A stretch of DNA of 64,000 bases. It comes from Polaribacter sp. WD7. Its GTDB lineage: Bacteria; Bacteroidota; Bacteroidia; Flavobacteriales; Flavobacteriaceae. The position numbers and the translations under genes are program-made. Shown here one piece after another: positions 1 to 10,076 of this stretch. The notes beneath the pieces were generated by a model. The model ran no database searches, was not told the origin of the DNA, and saw only the letters and a program-made list of their open reading frames with translations. Each line of letters starts with the position of its first letter. The first letter of the stretch is position 1. The stretch is taken from contig NZ_QPEJ01000016.1 in assembly GCF_003335085.1 (NCBI RefSeq), positions 248,001 through 312,000 of the forward strand. Direction: 5' to 3'.

Positions 1-1
1 T

Positions 2-436
2 ACTGGTGGTTCTGCGGGTTCTACAAGTGGTGGTGTTAAAGTTGTAAGACATATTGTAATGCTAAAAAATAGTTTTTTAGAATTTAAAAAAGCTTTGCAT
101 CCAAATGCTATTATACCTGTTAGATATGATAAAAAAGCTGTACATCAAAACATTGTATTTAATATCATTTCTTTTTTTATTATCTACATGTTAATATTCA
201 TCATATCTTCTGTAATATTAACGTTGTTTGGCTTAGATTTTTTATCTGCTCTTGGAGCTGCATCTTCTTCTTTAGGAAATATTGGTCCTGCAATTGGTTC
301 TGTTAGTCCTGTAGATAATTTTAATCATTTAACTACTGCTGCTAAATGGTTTTGTTCTTTTTTAATGTTAATTGGTAGACTAGAATTATTTACAGTTTTG
401 ATCCTTTTTTCTCCATTTTTTTGGCGTAAAAACTAA
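2..436 (+). CDS. TrkH family potassium uptake protein, C-terminal part
   Basis: Only the last 144 codons are inside the window; the reading frame is open from base 2. It opens with TGGSAGSTSGG, the glycine-rich last pore loop typical of Trk/Ktr potassium channels, followed by KVVRHIVM. Then come an amphipathic linker (HPNAIIPVRYDKK) and two or three hydrophobic segments ending in a G-R-L-E-L stretch, as in TrkH C-termini. The protein would be an inner-membrane K+ translocation subunit working with a cytosolic TrkA/KtrA gating protein; no such gene is visible downstream, so any partner is upstream of the window. A second, complete TrkH of a different sequence type lies at 15617-16972. The upstream part of the gene is unseen. 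Confidence 0.9.
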   Translation, partial: TGGSAGSTSGGVKVVRHIVMLKNSFLEFKKALHPNAIIPVRYDKKAVHQNIVFNIISFFIIYMLIFIISSVILTLFGLDFLSALGAASSSLGNIGPAIGSVSPVDNFNHLTTAAKWFCSFLMLIGRLELFTVLILFSPFFWRKN

Positions 437-464
437 CATTGATGTAATTGTTATAACTTTATCT

Positions 465-511
465 TTATCAATTTAATTCTTGAAATCATTGAATATAAAT
501 TGATAATTTTT
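465..511 (+). terminator. Putative intrinsic terminator after trkH
   Basis: An 11-bp perfect stem (TTATCAATTTA at 465-475 pairing with TAAATTGATAA at 496-506) is extended inwards by ATTC/GAAT and followed by a short T-run. It lies about 30 bases after the trkH stop. The stem is AT-rich, so the call rests on position and the T-run. Confidence 0.5.
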
Positions 512-555
512 CTATATAGAAGAATGTTTTAGTGTTAGCTAAAAAATTTTAAATA

Positions 556-582
556 AAAACGCCTCACAATTGAGGCGCTTTT
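556..582 (-). terminator. Intrinsic terminator, probably bidirectional
   Basis: GC-rich hairpin CGCCTCA-CAAT-TGAGGCG at 560-577, immediately after the stop of the minus-strand gene at 584. Read on the minus strand it is followed by TTTTTATTT; on the plus strand it is also followed by T-rich sequence. It can therefore close both the plus-strand trkH transcript and the minus-strand unit. Confidence 0.85.
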
Positions 583-583
583 A

Positions 584-1318
584 TTATTTTTTGGTCATGT
601 TCATGGTTACTTTTGTTTTGAGCTCTTGCCCACTAGCCAACATGTCCATATCTATTGTAGATTCAACTGGAATTCCTGTAAGTTTATCTACGTTCATTTT
701 ACCTGAAATTTTACCCGTAGCTAAACCCGACACTGTACCAGAAATGTCTAGCATAACACTTTCTTTAGTAATAGAATTTACAGTATATATAAAATCCATT
801 TTCATTCCTTTATCTTCTTTCGTCATTTCCCAACTACTTCCTTTTTGTATAGCCTCTTTTGGGTATACAACACTAGATGACTGATTTGCGATGTCTTTTA
901 AACTTGGTAAATTAGGTTCTACTTTTATCTCTAAAACTTCTCCTAAATTATTTCCTTTTGCATAAATTAAAGCTTCTAATATTGATCCCATTTGTTGCTT
1001 CATCATTTTACTTTCATCATCTAAATCTTCATCACTTTTTGAAGAATCAAAACTCATGGTTTTTTCTCCTTGGATCATATCCATAGTGAATTTCGAAAAC
1101 TTCATTTCACTTTCGTACACATCTTCTTTTACATCTGTAATTTTAATACTCATATCTATACCCATATTCATAGCCATGATAGCCCCCATATTCTGACTCA
1201 TCTTCATAGAAACAGTATAATTTGCTCCTTTTTCATAATTTAATCGTAATGTAACTGTTTCTTGGGCTAATGCAATATTAGTTAAGGCTAAAAATAGAAT
1301 GGTTATAATTTTTTTCAT
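584..1318 (-). CDS. Secreted protein, DUF6263-like
   Basis: 244 residues with a clear signal peptide (MKKIITILFLALTNIALAQ). The mature part is rich in Met, Lys and Ser and consists of predicted beta-strand repeats such as TVSMKMSQNMGAIMAMN and GKMNVDKLTGIPVESTIDM. The overall look, including a late 'LTGIPVES' segment, resembles the small secreted DUF6263-type family of Bacteroidota. I assign the family from memory of this pattern, not from a search, and no function is known. It begins 24 bases after the stop of the giant protease gene on the same strand, so the two may share a transcript, and a strong terminator follows it. Confidence 0.65.
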   Translation of the reverse strand: MKKIITILFLALTNIALAQETVTLRLNYEKGANYTVSMKMSQNMGAIMAMNMGIDMSIKITDVKEDVYESEMKFSKFTMDMIQGEKTMSFDSSKSDEDLDDESKMMKQQMGSILEALIYAKGNNLGEVLEIKVEPNLPSLKDIANQSSSVVYPKEAIQKGSSWEMTKEDKGMKMDFIYTVNSITKESVMLDISGTVSGLATGKISGKMNVDKLTGIPVESTIDMDMLASGQELKTKVTMNMTKK

Positions 1319-1342
1319 TTTTTTTATTTATAATTTTTGTTT

Positions 1343-4300
1343 TTAACGATTGTTTTTTACGATTCTAAAGGTACTTACTTTTGTGTCTGAAATCACCTTT
1401 ACTAAATACGTACCTACAGCTAATGAAGACATATCTATTTTTACTTCTTCATCTATTTTTTTTGCAAATGCTTCATGATATACATTTTGTCCTATAGTAT
1501 TAAATATTTTAACCACCTCTATAGCATCATTAGATTTAATGGTTAATTCATTTTGAACTGGACTTGGGTAGTACACAAAATTTGACAAATTATTACTAGA
1601 TGTACTTAAAACACTCTTTTCATCAATTTTAATTTCATCTAATAGTATATCGTTATATGCGGGATTACCTGTACTGTTTTCTGTTACACTAAACTGTATA
1701 GAAACAGAGTTTGTATTATATTTTTTTAAATCAAACGTATAGGTTTTCCATTTTTCAGTAGATCCTTGAATCCTAAAAATTTCTATAATTTCTCTTTCTC
1801 CTTCAGGATGCAACATTACTTTTAATGTGTTGTACGTGAGGTCTAGATTATTAACACTAAATAATGAAAAACTTAATTCTGGTTCAGATAAATTAGAAAT
1901 ATCTATACTAGGAGTGTAAAGACTTGAGGTATGCGTTCCTCCGTTTGGATAAGACCCGTCTATCCATGCATAATTTGTATTTCCTGAGGGAGAATTATCT
2001 CCTGCTGTTCTTGCATCAAACCCTGCTGTAGTGCTGAATTTCCAAGATTCTGATCCATTTTCTTCCCAACAGATTGGTTTAAATGGTTCTGTAAAGTCTT
2101 CATAGAATGGTGCACTTTGGGGGTCGCATTTTTGTGTTGCAAAAACATAAGGTCCATCCCATAAGCTATCATCTGTACCAGACACTTCTCCACAAACTGC
2201 TCTAATGTAAAATTCATAAATTGTCATAATACTCAAGTTTCTGAGAGTATATGGATTTGTTGTAACATCTACCCTATTTCCATTACCGATAGAAAAACCA
2301 GAAAAACCGTATTCTATTTGCCACTTTTCTTCATCTGCACCTGCATCCCAATTTAGGGTTACTTCTTTACCTTTAACGTTAGAAATTTCTATGTTGGTAG
2401 GTATTGGACAGGAACTAGTTAAACAATTTACCTGAGCTTCCCATCCTTTTCCAGTCGCAGAACTATCTGATATAAATAAAAATGTTAATGCTCCTGAAGG
2501 ATGTGTTGATATAAATTTACCTGGTAGTGTTGTTCCTGAATAGTTTCCTAAAGATGGTGAGTCTACATCTGGACCATCAAAAACTAAAAGTCTATCACAA
2601 CAACTTTCCATGTCAAATTCTAAGAATTCAACTTCAACATAATCTCCTGATATAGGTGCTATTACTGTAACTTCGTTTTCATTATCACTATAGTTAGCAT
2701 CAGCACCTCCAGAGTCGTAAAATCGGTCTCCATCACAAAAGTTTGGTAATGTTTTTATTGATATTGGTTGCAGCCACTCACTGTCATCATCTCCAGATTT
2801 TTCACCACAAACTGCTTTTAGATAAAAATCATAATCAGTGTATTTTATTAAATCACTAATAGTATATGAGGTTGTATCTGCTAAAATTTTTGTTCCACTC
2901 CCTAAATCAAATCCTTTTTCTCCATACTCTATTTCCCATTTTTGCTCTTCATCACCAGCCTCCCAATTTAGAGATACTTCTGTTTGTTTTATTTCTGAAA
3001 CTTCAAAATTTATAGGTTTTGGACATGTTATGGTTACACAGTTTACCTTTGCTTCCCAACCTCTTCCTGTTGATGATACATCTGACCTAAATACAAATGT
3101 TAATGCTCCTGAAGGATGTGTAGACACAAATTTACCAGGTAAAGTTCTTCCTGAAAAACCACCTAAAAATGGAGAATTTACATCTGGACCGTCATAAATT
3201 GAAAGCCTATCACAACAACTTTCTAAATCAAAATCTATAAATTCTACCTCAACAAATGTACTTGAAATGGGGGCTATTACTGTTGTTTCGTTTTCATTAT
3301 CAACATAATTACCATTTGCTCCTCCTGAGTCATAAAAACGATCTCCGTTACAATAATTAGGTAATGTTTTTATTTGGGTAAGATCTATCCAATCACTATC
3401 GTCTTCATCAGGATTTTCACCACAAACGGCTCTTAAATAAAAATCATAATCAGTGTAAGTATTAAGGTTAGTAACATTAAAAGGGTTTGAATTGGCTAAA
3501 ACCCTTGTTCCTTCTCCTAAATTAAATCCACTTTCTCCATATTCTATTTCCCATTTTTGTTCATCACCAAATACATCCCAAGTTAACTCTACACTAGTAT
3601 CTAAAATATTTTGAGCTGCCAAGTGTAAAGGTGTAGGACATGTGGGCATTTCTATAATACTAACATCTTCTAATGCTATTTCACAATCATATGTACTACC
3701 CGATATTGCTCTGAATCTTATCTGTATAATACCTTTATAGTCTGATAAATTAATGGTATTTCTATGCCAATTATCTCTTGGAGTTGTTTGTTGTTGGCCT
3801 GTTATGACATATAGGTCATTCTCCCAAATATCATTAATTTTTACATCTACATGAAGTGCATCTACATTTTCTCCATACATGAAACTAAAAAACTCTAATG
3901 CGGGTACAGTTAGATTAGATGTATTGATTAAAGGACTGATTAAGGTTGCAACCTGTCCTGTAGTTTCATATCTATTTGGACTAGCCACAAAATAATTGTT
4001 TCCACTTTTTGCTTGATAAGGTCCTGTACTTCTCTCATAAAATGGACTACTTGCGGTATTCCAATAATAGTTAGATTCTGCTTGACCAGAAGTTATCCAA
4101 CAATCATCAATACTACGTGTAGGTTGATTTTCTACATCATAGGTATAAGGTGAATCAAAAATTCCGCATGGTGTTTCTATACTTATTGGACCTATGAAAT
4201 CGCTATCGTCTACTCCAGGATTGTCGCCACAAACTGCTTTTACATATATATCATAGGCTGTTTCAGAATCTAAACCTTGTAAAGTAAATGGATTTATGGT

Positions 4301-7300
4301 TGCTGAAACCTGTGTTCCGTTTCCTACAGAATACCCTTGTGTTCCATATTCTACTTGCCACTGGGTTTCTGTACCTGTAGAAATCCAACTTAAATCTACA
4401 GAATTATAAGTAATATTAGTTGCTGTTATATCTGTTAGGTTTAAACAGGTTGGGCTTTCATTAAATTTGATATCGTCTATATCTATTTCACAGTTATATG
4501 TTCCTCCAGAAATTGCTCTAAACCTTACCTGAACAATACCTGAATAATTACTTAAATCTACTAAGTTTTGCGCCCAAAAATCTGAAGGATCTGTTTGTTG
4601 TTGTCCTTCTAAAATTAGTACATCTTCTGTCCATGCTCCATTACTAAGTACATCTACATGCAAACTACCTACATTTTCTCCAAACATAAAACTATAGAAA
4701 TCTAATACTGGATTGTTAAGAGAAGATATGTCTATTGATGGTGTTATTAGTTCTGTCACTTCTCCTTCTGTTCTAAAAGATCTTGGTAGCGCAGCAAAAT
4801 ATCTAAATCCACTTTTAGCTCTTAAGGGACCTGTATCTCCTTCGTTACCATAACTTTTTATATCCCAAGAATAATTAGAAGATGCACTTATATTTACATC
4901 CCAACATTGGTCTACAAATCCACTTGTTTGCTCTTCTACATTATGAAAATATGGTGCTTCAAAAATACCGCATGGAGTTTCTATAGATACGGGACCAACC
5001 CAGTTGCTATTATCATCTTCAAGATTGGTTCCGCAAATTGCTCTTATGTAAATATCATAATACGTTTCAGAATCTAATCCTTCTAAAGTAAATGGATTTG
5101 TTGTTGCTGTAACTTTAGTTCCACTTCCTAAAAAGTATCCTCTCTTTACGTATTCAATTTGCCATTGTGATTCTTCATTTTTAGCACTCCAATTTAACTC
5201 CGCAGATTCAAAGGTTACATTGGTAACTTCAAAATCTGAAGGATTTAAACAAGTAGGCATTTCATGTACATTAATTTCATCTATATCTATCTCTATAAGA
5301 TTGTCTCCACCAGCAACTGCTCTGAACCGTATTTGAATAACATCACTAAATTCGCTCAAATCTACAATCTGTTGTTGCCATAAGTCTAATGAATCATCTT
5401 GTTGCTCTCCATCTATAACGAAAACATCATCTGTCCAAACACCTTGGTTAAAAATATCTATATGCAAGCTCCCTACATTTTCTCCATACATAAAACTATG
5501 AAAGTCTAAAACAGGATTAACTAGGTTGGTAATATCTATTAAAGGTGACAACAAAAGAGCTTTATCTCCTTCCTGTATTCTATATCCACTCGAAGTTGTA
5601 CCAAAATGATAACGTCCGTTTTTAGATATCCTAGGTCCTGTTCTAGGAGCGCTAAAACTCCTTGCACTTAATGTATTCCAGAAATACTTTCCAGACTCAT
5701 TATCTGGATTAGTAGACCAACAATCATATACATCTCCGCTGTAAGGTATGCTCTCTAAATCATATGCAAAAGGAGCTGTAAATGTGCCGCATAGCGTTTC
5801 TATAGATATTGGGCCAACCCATTTACTATCATCTTCTTCTGGATTCTCTCCACAGATTGCCTTTATATATATATCATAGTCAGAAACGGGTTGTAAGCCA
5901 TTTAATGTAAAAGAGTTTGATGTTACCAATTCTTTAGTTCCTTGTCCTGGTATGTAATTTTGTTCACCATATTCTACCTGCCATTTTGTTTCCTGTCCAT
6001 TTATTGTCCATGTTAAATCTACTGAATTACCGGTAACATTATCTGCCGAAAGATCTGTTGGACTAGGACAGGTTGGTTTTTCTATTACCCCTATATCATC
6101 AATATCAATTTCTATTAACCTACCATTACCTGCCTTTGTTCTAAATCTAACTTTTACTATTCCTTGATAATCATCTAAGTCTACAAAATGCTCATCCCAC
6201 AGATCAGTATGTGTAGTTTGTTGCTGCCCTGTTAGCACAAAAACATCTTCTGTCCAAATTCCGTTATTATAAATATCTACGTGCAAACTCCCAATATTAG
6301 CTCCATACATGTAACTGTAAAAATTTAATACAGGAGTGTTTAAAGGTTCTATATTTATATCTGGTGTAGTTAACATAGCTTCTCGATCTGTATCCGCAGA
6401 ATAATAATATTTAGAGGCAAAATAACTACTTCCGCTCTTAGCTTTAGCAGGCCCTGAACCTTCATCATAAAATTTAGAAGTTCTAGATGCCCAAAAATAT
6501 CCTGAACGATATTCTTCTGGGTTAAATACCCAACAATTTTCACGATTTACAAAATCTATGTTTTCTAAATCTTCAAAATATGGAGCATCGTAAACCCCAC
6601 ATGGAGTTTCTACAAAAACTGGAGTAGACCAAAAACTATCATCCTCTCCCGGATTTTCACCGCAAATTGCTCTTACATAAAAAACATAACTTGTTGATGG
6701 TTTTAAGTTTTCTAATGTCAAACTCTTTTCAATGGTTGTAACTTTAGTTCCTGTACCTAGTTGAAAACCATATTCGCCATATTCTATTTCCCAAGAAGAC
6801 TCGTCTCCATTTACACTCCAATCTAAATCTATAGATTTTGCTTGAATGTTTGTTGCGATAAGGTTGTTAGGAGCAGGACAACTTATGGTAATACAATTTA
6901 CTTCTGCTTCCCATCCACTGCTAACTCCTGAGGATCCTGATAAAAAATAAAAAGCCAAATTATTACCAAAACTAGATCTAAATACAGGCGGTAGTCTATT
7001 GCCTGTATAACTACCTAAAAATGGTGCGTCCGAATCATCACCATCAAAAACATACAACCAATCTCCACCAGATAAATCGAAACTTAAAAACGTAACTTCT
7101 ACTACATCTGCATTATTTGGAGAAACTACTGTTAGAGAAAACTCATCATTATCATAATCTCCATTTATACCTCCACTGTCATAAAAACGTTCTCCATCGC
7201 AAAAATTTGTGAGTGTTGAGAATGAAAAAGGTTCTAACCATTCACTTGAATTTGTATCATCACATAAAGACCTAACATATACATCATATTCTGTAGAAGA

Positions 7301-10006
7301 TGTTAAATTCTCTGTTGTATATTTTCTTTCAGAAACAATATCTCCAGAACCTGTAGGTGTAGTTCCTTTTTCAACTACTTCTACTTCCCAAGAATCAGCA
7401 TTTCCTTTCTCTATCCAACTTATGGTAGCTGAATTAACAGCTAGATTGCTAACACTAACTCCCTCAGGCACCTCACATTCTGTAGTAAAAGTATGAATAT
7501 CTGAAAAATTTGTTTCTCCGCAAGAATTGCTCGCTTTTACCCTCCAAAAATAATTTGTACTAAAAGTGATATTAAATGGAGAATATGTGTTTTTTTGAAC
7601 TGTTGCTGAATCTAAAATGTTAGAGAAATCATTTTCTAAAGATACTTCTACTGTATAATTTTCTACATTAACATCTGACTCCCATTGCAATAACACACTA
7701 GTTTCTACATTAGATGCATTATTTGATGGAAAACTAAGAACAGGCTCCGTTATGTTGTTTTCAAATCGATTTAAGTATAGTTTCGTCTTTTTTATGATAT
7801 TAGAAACAGATGAAACTCCACTGATTTCAAATTGATTTTCTCCTACAGAAAAATTACTTGTATTTTCTATTTCTAAATTTATTACTGTACCGTTTTCTGT
7901 TGCAGATTCTGGTGTAAATGTAGCGCTAATGCCATCTGGCACATTTGTTAAACTAAAAGTAGTTTCTTCGTTAAAACCTGAAATTGTATTGTACGTAAAT
8001 ATATAATTTACAGCAGTAGAACCACAAACTTCTTGAGTATCATTATTAAAACTTAAGAAATAGTTTGATGTTTGAATACTAATATTAGATTGGTTTACTG
8101 CAAAGAAAATATTGTTTGATGCTTTTACCATTATTCTAGCTGCAGTAGTAGCATTTTCTATTTCAGGAACTATAATCTCTTCTGAACCATCATTGATTAC
8201 ATTTTTTGCAATTACATAAGGGTAAGTAAACCCTCCATCTACAGAAAGTAGAATATCTACATTTTCAGCACTTATAGGAGCCTGATTGGTATTAGCTACA
8301 TCCCAATTTATTGTTTTTGTATCTCCAATATTCCAATTTTGTGCTGCTGATTGAGATGTCACTGTAAAAGGACCAAATCTAGCATCTACAGTAACTTTCA
8401 TTTCATCTGAAGCCGTTCTTGCTCCTACTAAAGCATTATCTCTAACTGTTAAAACAAAATTTAAAACTCTACTTACAGATGGAGTTACCTCCCAGGTTGG
8501 AGTTAAATTTCCAGACAAAACATCTGATAGTTGAGGCATATATCTTACCGGATTACTAACAGGTAATTTAGACCTATACAAAGGGCCCACTACCCAATCT
8601 GAACTCGGAAAAAAATTAGATCTTGGGTCTTCAGGATTGTTTTGTTCCCAACAATAACTTAAAATATCCTCATCATCTATATCATTTGCTTTTCCTTCTA
8701 AAACATATGCTGTAGAGATTGGAATGATATAATCTACACCGGCGTTAACTTGAGGGTTTGTATTTTCTGTACTGATAAGTTCTGCACAAGAACTATCATT
8801 TCTAGTCCATTGAATAATATCTCTAATATCTACATAATTGAAATAATCATCTGCGTTTTTCTGTACATTAGGGCTACATATACCTGCATATCCCATTATA
8901 GAACTTCCGCTACCTGGTTCTACCTCTTGAAGACCCGCTGAACTTCTGCAATTAGAGCTACTCTGCACATGATATCCACCAAATTGATGACCAAACTCAT
9001 GACTTGCAATCATATTAAAATCATCAGAACTAGGATTTCTATGCACTGTAAAACCACTACCTTTTGAACCAGATGTACAAACACATGCTATACAACCAGC
9101 ATTACCATATGTACGATTTTCGTAACCAAACATATGACCAACATCATAATTCTCATCGCCAATAACACTATCTAATGTATTTTGCAACTCTCTATTAAAA
9201 CTTACGGTAAAAGGATCTGTATTTGCATTTAAGTACAACAACTCATCGTTATTGGGTACTAGTTCTAAAGAAATTGAAAAATCTCTTTCAAAAATTCCAT
9301 TAATTCTCGTTAATGATGTATTTATTGCTGCTAATACTTTTTCTTTTTTCTCTGTATCATTTGACTCTGAACCGTCTAAAAAGAAATTAGAAAATTCTCC
9401 TGTAGTGGCTATAGCAACTCTATATTTTCTAAGATAAGAATCATTAGATTGTAAACTATTTGTTTTTAACTCTGTTTTTTTTTTAATTTGATTTATGGTT
9501 TCACAATCAAAATCAGAATTAAAGTTTGTATTATTTCTTAGATAAGAAATATAAGTTTCTGACCTTAAGTTTGTAGGTTTAATTAAAATTGTGGAATTTT
9601 TATGATTAGAAATAGCTCCTACAAAACCTTGTGATGGAGAATAGCTAAACCTAACGGTTGATGAACCTTTGACACTCTTACCCACATAAGATTTAATTTT
9701 TTGGTATTTAGTTGACAACTGCTTACCTAAAATAGATATTTCAAAAATACGAAATGCTTCTAGATCTCCATTTTCATTAGGTAATTTAATGACTACATTA
9801 GATTTTTTTTGTTGATTTCTTAACCTAACAGAAGAAACTGTCTCTACAAAAAGAGATGTATTTAGTTTAAAATGTTGTGATTTAGAGGGATTATCTGCTA
9901 TTTGAGATTTATAATTTATAGCATCAATTTTTGTAAAAATCTCTTGAGATTGTAATGATAAGGCACAGGCGAATACGGTAACAAATAAAAGGATTTTCTT
10001 TTTCAT
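1343..10006 (-). CDS. Giant T9SS-secreted multidomain metalloprotease/adhesin
   Basis: 2887 residues. Domains seen in order: signal peptide (1-21); propeptide-like region to about 180; reprolysin-like zinc protease domain (about 190-406) with HEFGHQFGGYH at 336-346 and the Met-turn SIMGYAG around M371; PKD/beta-sandwich region (about 410-840); then a mosaic of eight Fn3 domains, three CUB-like domains (about 935-1040, 2218-2325, 2423-2530) and four MAM-like domains at a regular spacing of about 270 residues (about 1136, 1405, 1678, 1945), plus a fifth, more divergent MAM-like domain near 2626-2795; and finally a Por-type C-terminal sorting domain (about 2806-2887, ending TYLVKVISDTKVSTFRIVK). 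The family is exported by signal peptidase and then the type IX system, and the product is attached to or released from the outer membrane. It is likely a cell-surface protease that binds glycans or proteins through CUB/MAM modules. Substrate unknown. Confidence 0.93.
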   Translation of the reverse strand: MKKKILLFVTVFACALSLQSQEIFTKIDAINYKSQIADNPSKSQHFKLNTSLFVETVSSVRLRNQQKKSNVVIKLPNENGDLEAFRIFEISILGKQLSTKYQKIKSYVGKSVKGSSTVRFSYSPSQGFVGAISNHKNSTILIKPTNLRSETYISYLRNNTNFNSDFDCETINQIKKKTELKTNSLQSNDSYLRKYRVAIATTGEFSNFFLDGSESNDTEKKEKVLAAINTSLTRINGIFERDFSISLELVPNNDELLYLNANTDPFTVSFNRELQNTLDSVIGDENYDVGHMFGYENRTYGNAGCIACVCTSGSKGSGFTVHRNPSSDDFNMIASHEFGHQFGGYHVQSSSNCRSSAGLQEVEPGSGSSIMGYAGICSPNVQKNADDYFNYVDIRDIIQWTRNDSSCAELISTENTNPQVNAGVDYIIPISTAYVLEGKANDIDDEDILSYCWEQNNPEDPRSNFFPSSDWVVGPLYRSKLPVSNPVRYMPQLSDVLSGNLTPTWEVTPSVSRVLNFVLTVRDNALVGARTASDEMKVTVDARFGPFTVTSQSAAQNWNIGDTKTINWDVANTNQAPISAENVDILLSVDGGFTYPYVIAKNVINDGSEEIIVPEIENATTAARIMVKASNNIFFAVNQSNISIQTSNYFLSFNNDTQEVCGSTAVNYIFTYNTISGFNEETTFSLTNVPDGISATFTPESATENGTVINLEIENTSNFSVGENQFEISGVSSVSNIIKKTKLYLNRFENNITEPVLSFPSNNASNVETSVLLQWESDVNVENYTVEVSLENDFSNILDSATVQKNTYSPFNITFSTNYFWRVKASNSCGETNFSDIHTFTTECEVPEGVSVSNLAVNSATISWIEKGNADSWEVEVVEKGTTPTGSGDIVSERKYTTENLTSSTEYDVYVRSLCDDTNSSEWLEPFSFSTLTNFCDGERFYDSGGINGDYDNDEFSLTVVSPNNADVVEVTFLSFDLSGGDWLYVFDGDDSDAPFLGSYTGNRLPPVFRSSFGNNLAFYFLSGSSGVSSGWEAEVNCITISCPAPNNLIATNIQAKSIDLDWSVNGDESSWEIEYGEYGFQLGTGTKVTTIEKSLTLENLKPSTSYVFYVRAICGENPGEDDSFWSTPVFVETPCGVYDAPYFEDLENIDFVNRENCWVFNPEEYRSGYFWASRTSKFYDEGSGPAKAKSGSSYFASKYYYSADTDREAMLTTPDINIEPLNTPVLNFYSYMYGANIGSLHVDIYNNGIWTEDVFVLTGQQQTTHTDLWDEHFVDLDDYQGIVKVRFRTKAGNGRLIEIDIDDIGVIEKPTCPSPTDLSADNVTGNSVDLTWTINGQETKWQVEYGEQNYIPGQGTKELVTSNSFTLNGLQPVSDYDIYIKAICGENPEEDDSKWVGPISIETLCGTFTAPFAYDLESIPYSGDVYDCWSTNPDNESGKYFWNTLSARSFSAPRTGPRISKNGRYHFGTTSSGYRIQEGDKALLLSPLIDITNLVNPVLDFHSFMYGENVGSLHIDIFNQGVWTDDVFVIDGEQQDDSLDLWQQQIVDLSEFSDVIQIRFRAVAGGDNLIEIDIDEINVHEMPTCLNPSDFEVTNVTFESAELNWSAKNEESQWQIEYVKRGYFLGSGTKVTATTNPFTLEGLDSETYYDIYIRAICGTNLEDDNSNWVGPVSIETPCGIFEAPYFHNVEEQTSGFVDQCWDVNISASSNYSWDIKSYGNEGDTGPLRAKSGFRYFAALPRSFRTEGEVTELITPSIDISSLNNPVLDFYSFMFGENVGSLHVDVLSNGAWTEDVLILEGQQQTDPSDFWAQNLVDLSNYSGIVQVRFRAISGGTYNCEIDIDDIKFNESPTCLNLTDITATNITYNSVDLSWISTGTETQWQVEYGTQGYSVGNGTQVSATINPFTLQGLDSETAYDIYVKAVCGDNPGVDDSDFIGPISIETPCGIFDSPYTYDVENQPTRSIDDCWITSGQAESNYYWNTASSPFYERSTGPYQAKSGNNYFVASPNRYETTGQVATLISPLINTSNLTVPALEFFSFMYGENVDALHVDVKINDIWENDLYVITGQQQTTPRDNWHRNTINLSDYKGIIQIRFRAISGSTYDCEIALEDVSIIEMPTCPTPLHLAAQNILDTSVELTWDVFGDEQKWEIEYGESGFNLGEGTRVLANSNPFNVTNLNTYTDYDFYLRAVCGENPDEDDSDWIDLTQIKTLPNYCNGDRFYDSGGANGNYVDNENETTVIAPISSTFVEVEFIDFDLESCCDRLSIYDGPDVNSPFLGGFSGRTLPGKFVSTHPSGALTFVFRSDVSSTGRGWEAKVNCVTITCPKPINFEVSEIKQTEVSLNWEAGDEEQKWEIEYGEKGFDLGSGTKILADTTSYTISDLIKYTDYDFYLKAVCGEKSGDDDSEWLQPISIKTLPNFCDGDRFYDSGGADANYSDNENEVTVIAPISGDYVEVEFLEFDMESCCDRLLVFDGPDVDSPSLGNYSGTTLPGKFISTHPSGALTFLFISDSSATGKGWEAQVNCLTSSCPIPTNIEISNVKGKEVTLNWDAGADEEKWQIEYGFSGFSIGNGNRVDVTTNPYTLRNLSIMTIYEFYIRAVCGEVSGTDDSLWDGPYVFATQKCDPQSAPFYEDFTEPFKPICWEENGSESWKFSTTAGFDARTAGDNSPSGNTNYAWIDGSYPNGGTHTSSLYTPSIDISNLSEPELSFSLFSVNNLDLTYNTLKVMLHPEGEREIIEIFRIQGSTEKWKTYTFDLKKYNTNSVSIQFSVTENSTGNPAYNDILLDEIKIDEKSVLSTSSNNLSNFVYYPSPVQNELTIKSNDAIEVVKIFNTIGQNVYHEAFAKKIDEEVKIDMSSLAVGTYLVKVISDTKVSTFRIVKNNR
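2401..3430 (-). repeat. Tandem CUB-Fn3 coding repeat inside the giant protease
   Basis: Two consecutive CUB-Fn3 units (CUB-3 near 2415-2744, CUB-2 near 3030-3360, with their Fn3 partners) are highly similar at DNA level: for example the same 'atgctcctgaaggatgtgt' block occurs near 2490 and 3103. The protein blocks ESCCDR, FDGPDV/YDGPDV, LPGKF and STHPSGALTF are shared. A third, more diverged CUB lies near 6885-7205. The arrangement indicates recent duplication of a CUB-Fn3 module. Confidence 0.75.
3645..6610 (-). repeat. Four MAM-Fn3 units with about 810-bp period
   Basis: The unit start C-G-x-[FY]-x-[AS]-P-[YF] recurs at about 6602, 5792, 4975 and 4172, that is every 804-817 bases. Each unit has a MAM-like beta-sandwich of about 170 residues (with FYSFMYGENVGSLH-type and IDIDDI-type blocks) and one Fn3 domain (W-x-[IV]-E-Y-G and CGENP-x-x-DDS blocks). 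DNA identity between units is visibly lower than in the CUB-Fn3 pair, pointing to an older expansion. Confidence 0.75.
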
Positions 10007-10076
10007 AGATTTTTCTAATTGTAGCCGTAAATCTATGTAATTTTTTTTGTTAAAAAAAACTTAAAAAAATAAAACA

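Noticed and set aside
2838-9437. Plus-strand open frames inside the giant protease gene
   Set aside because: Shadows of the minus-strand coding sequence with no domain, signal or family resemblance.
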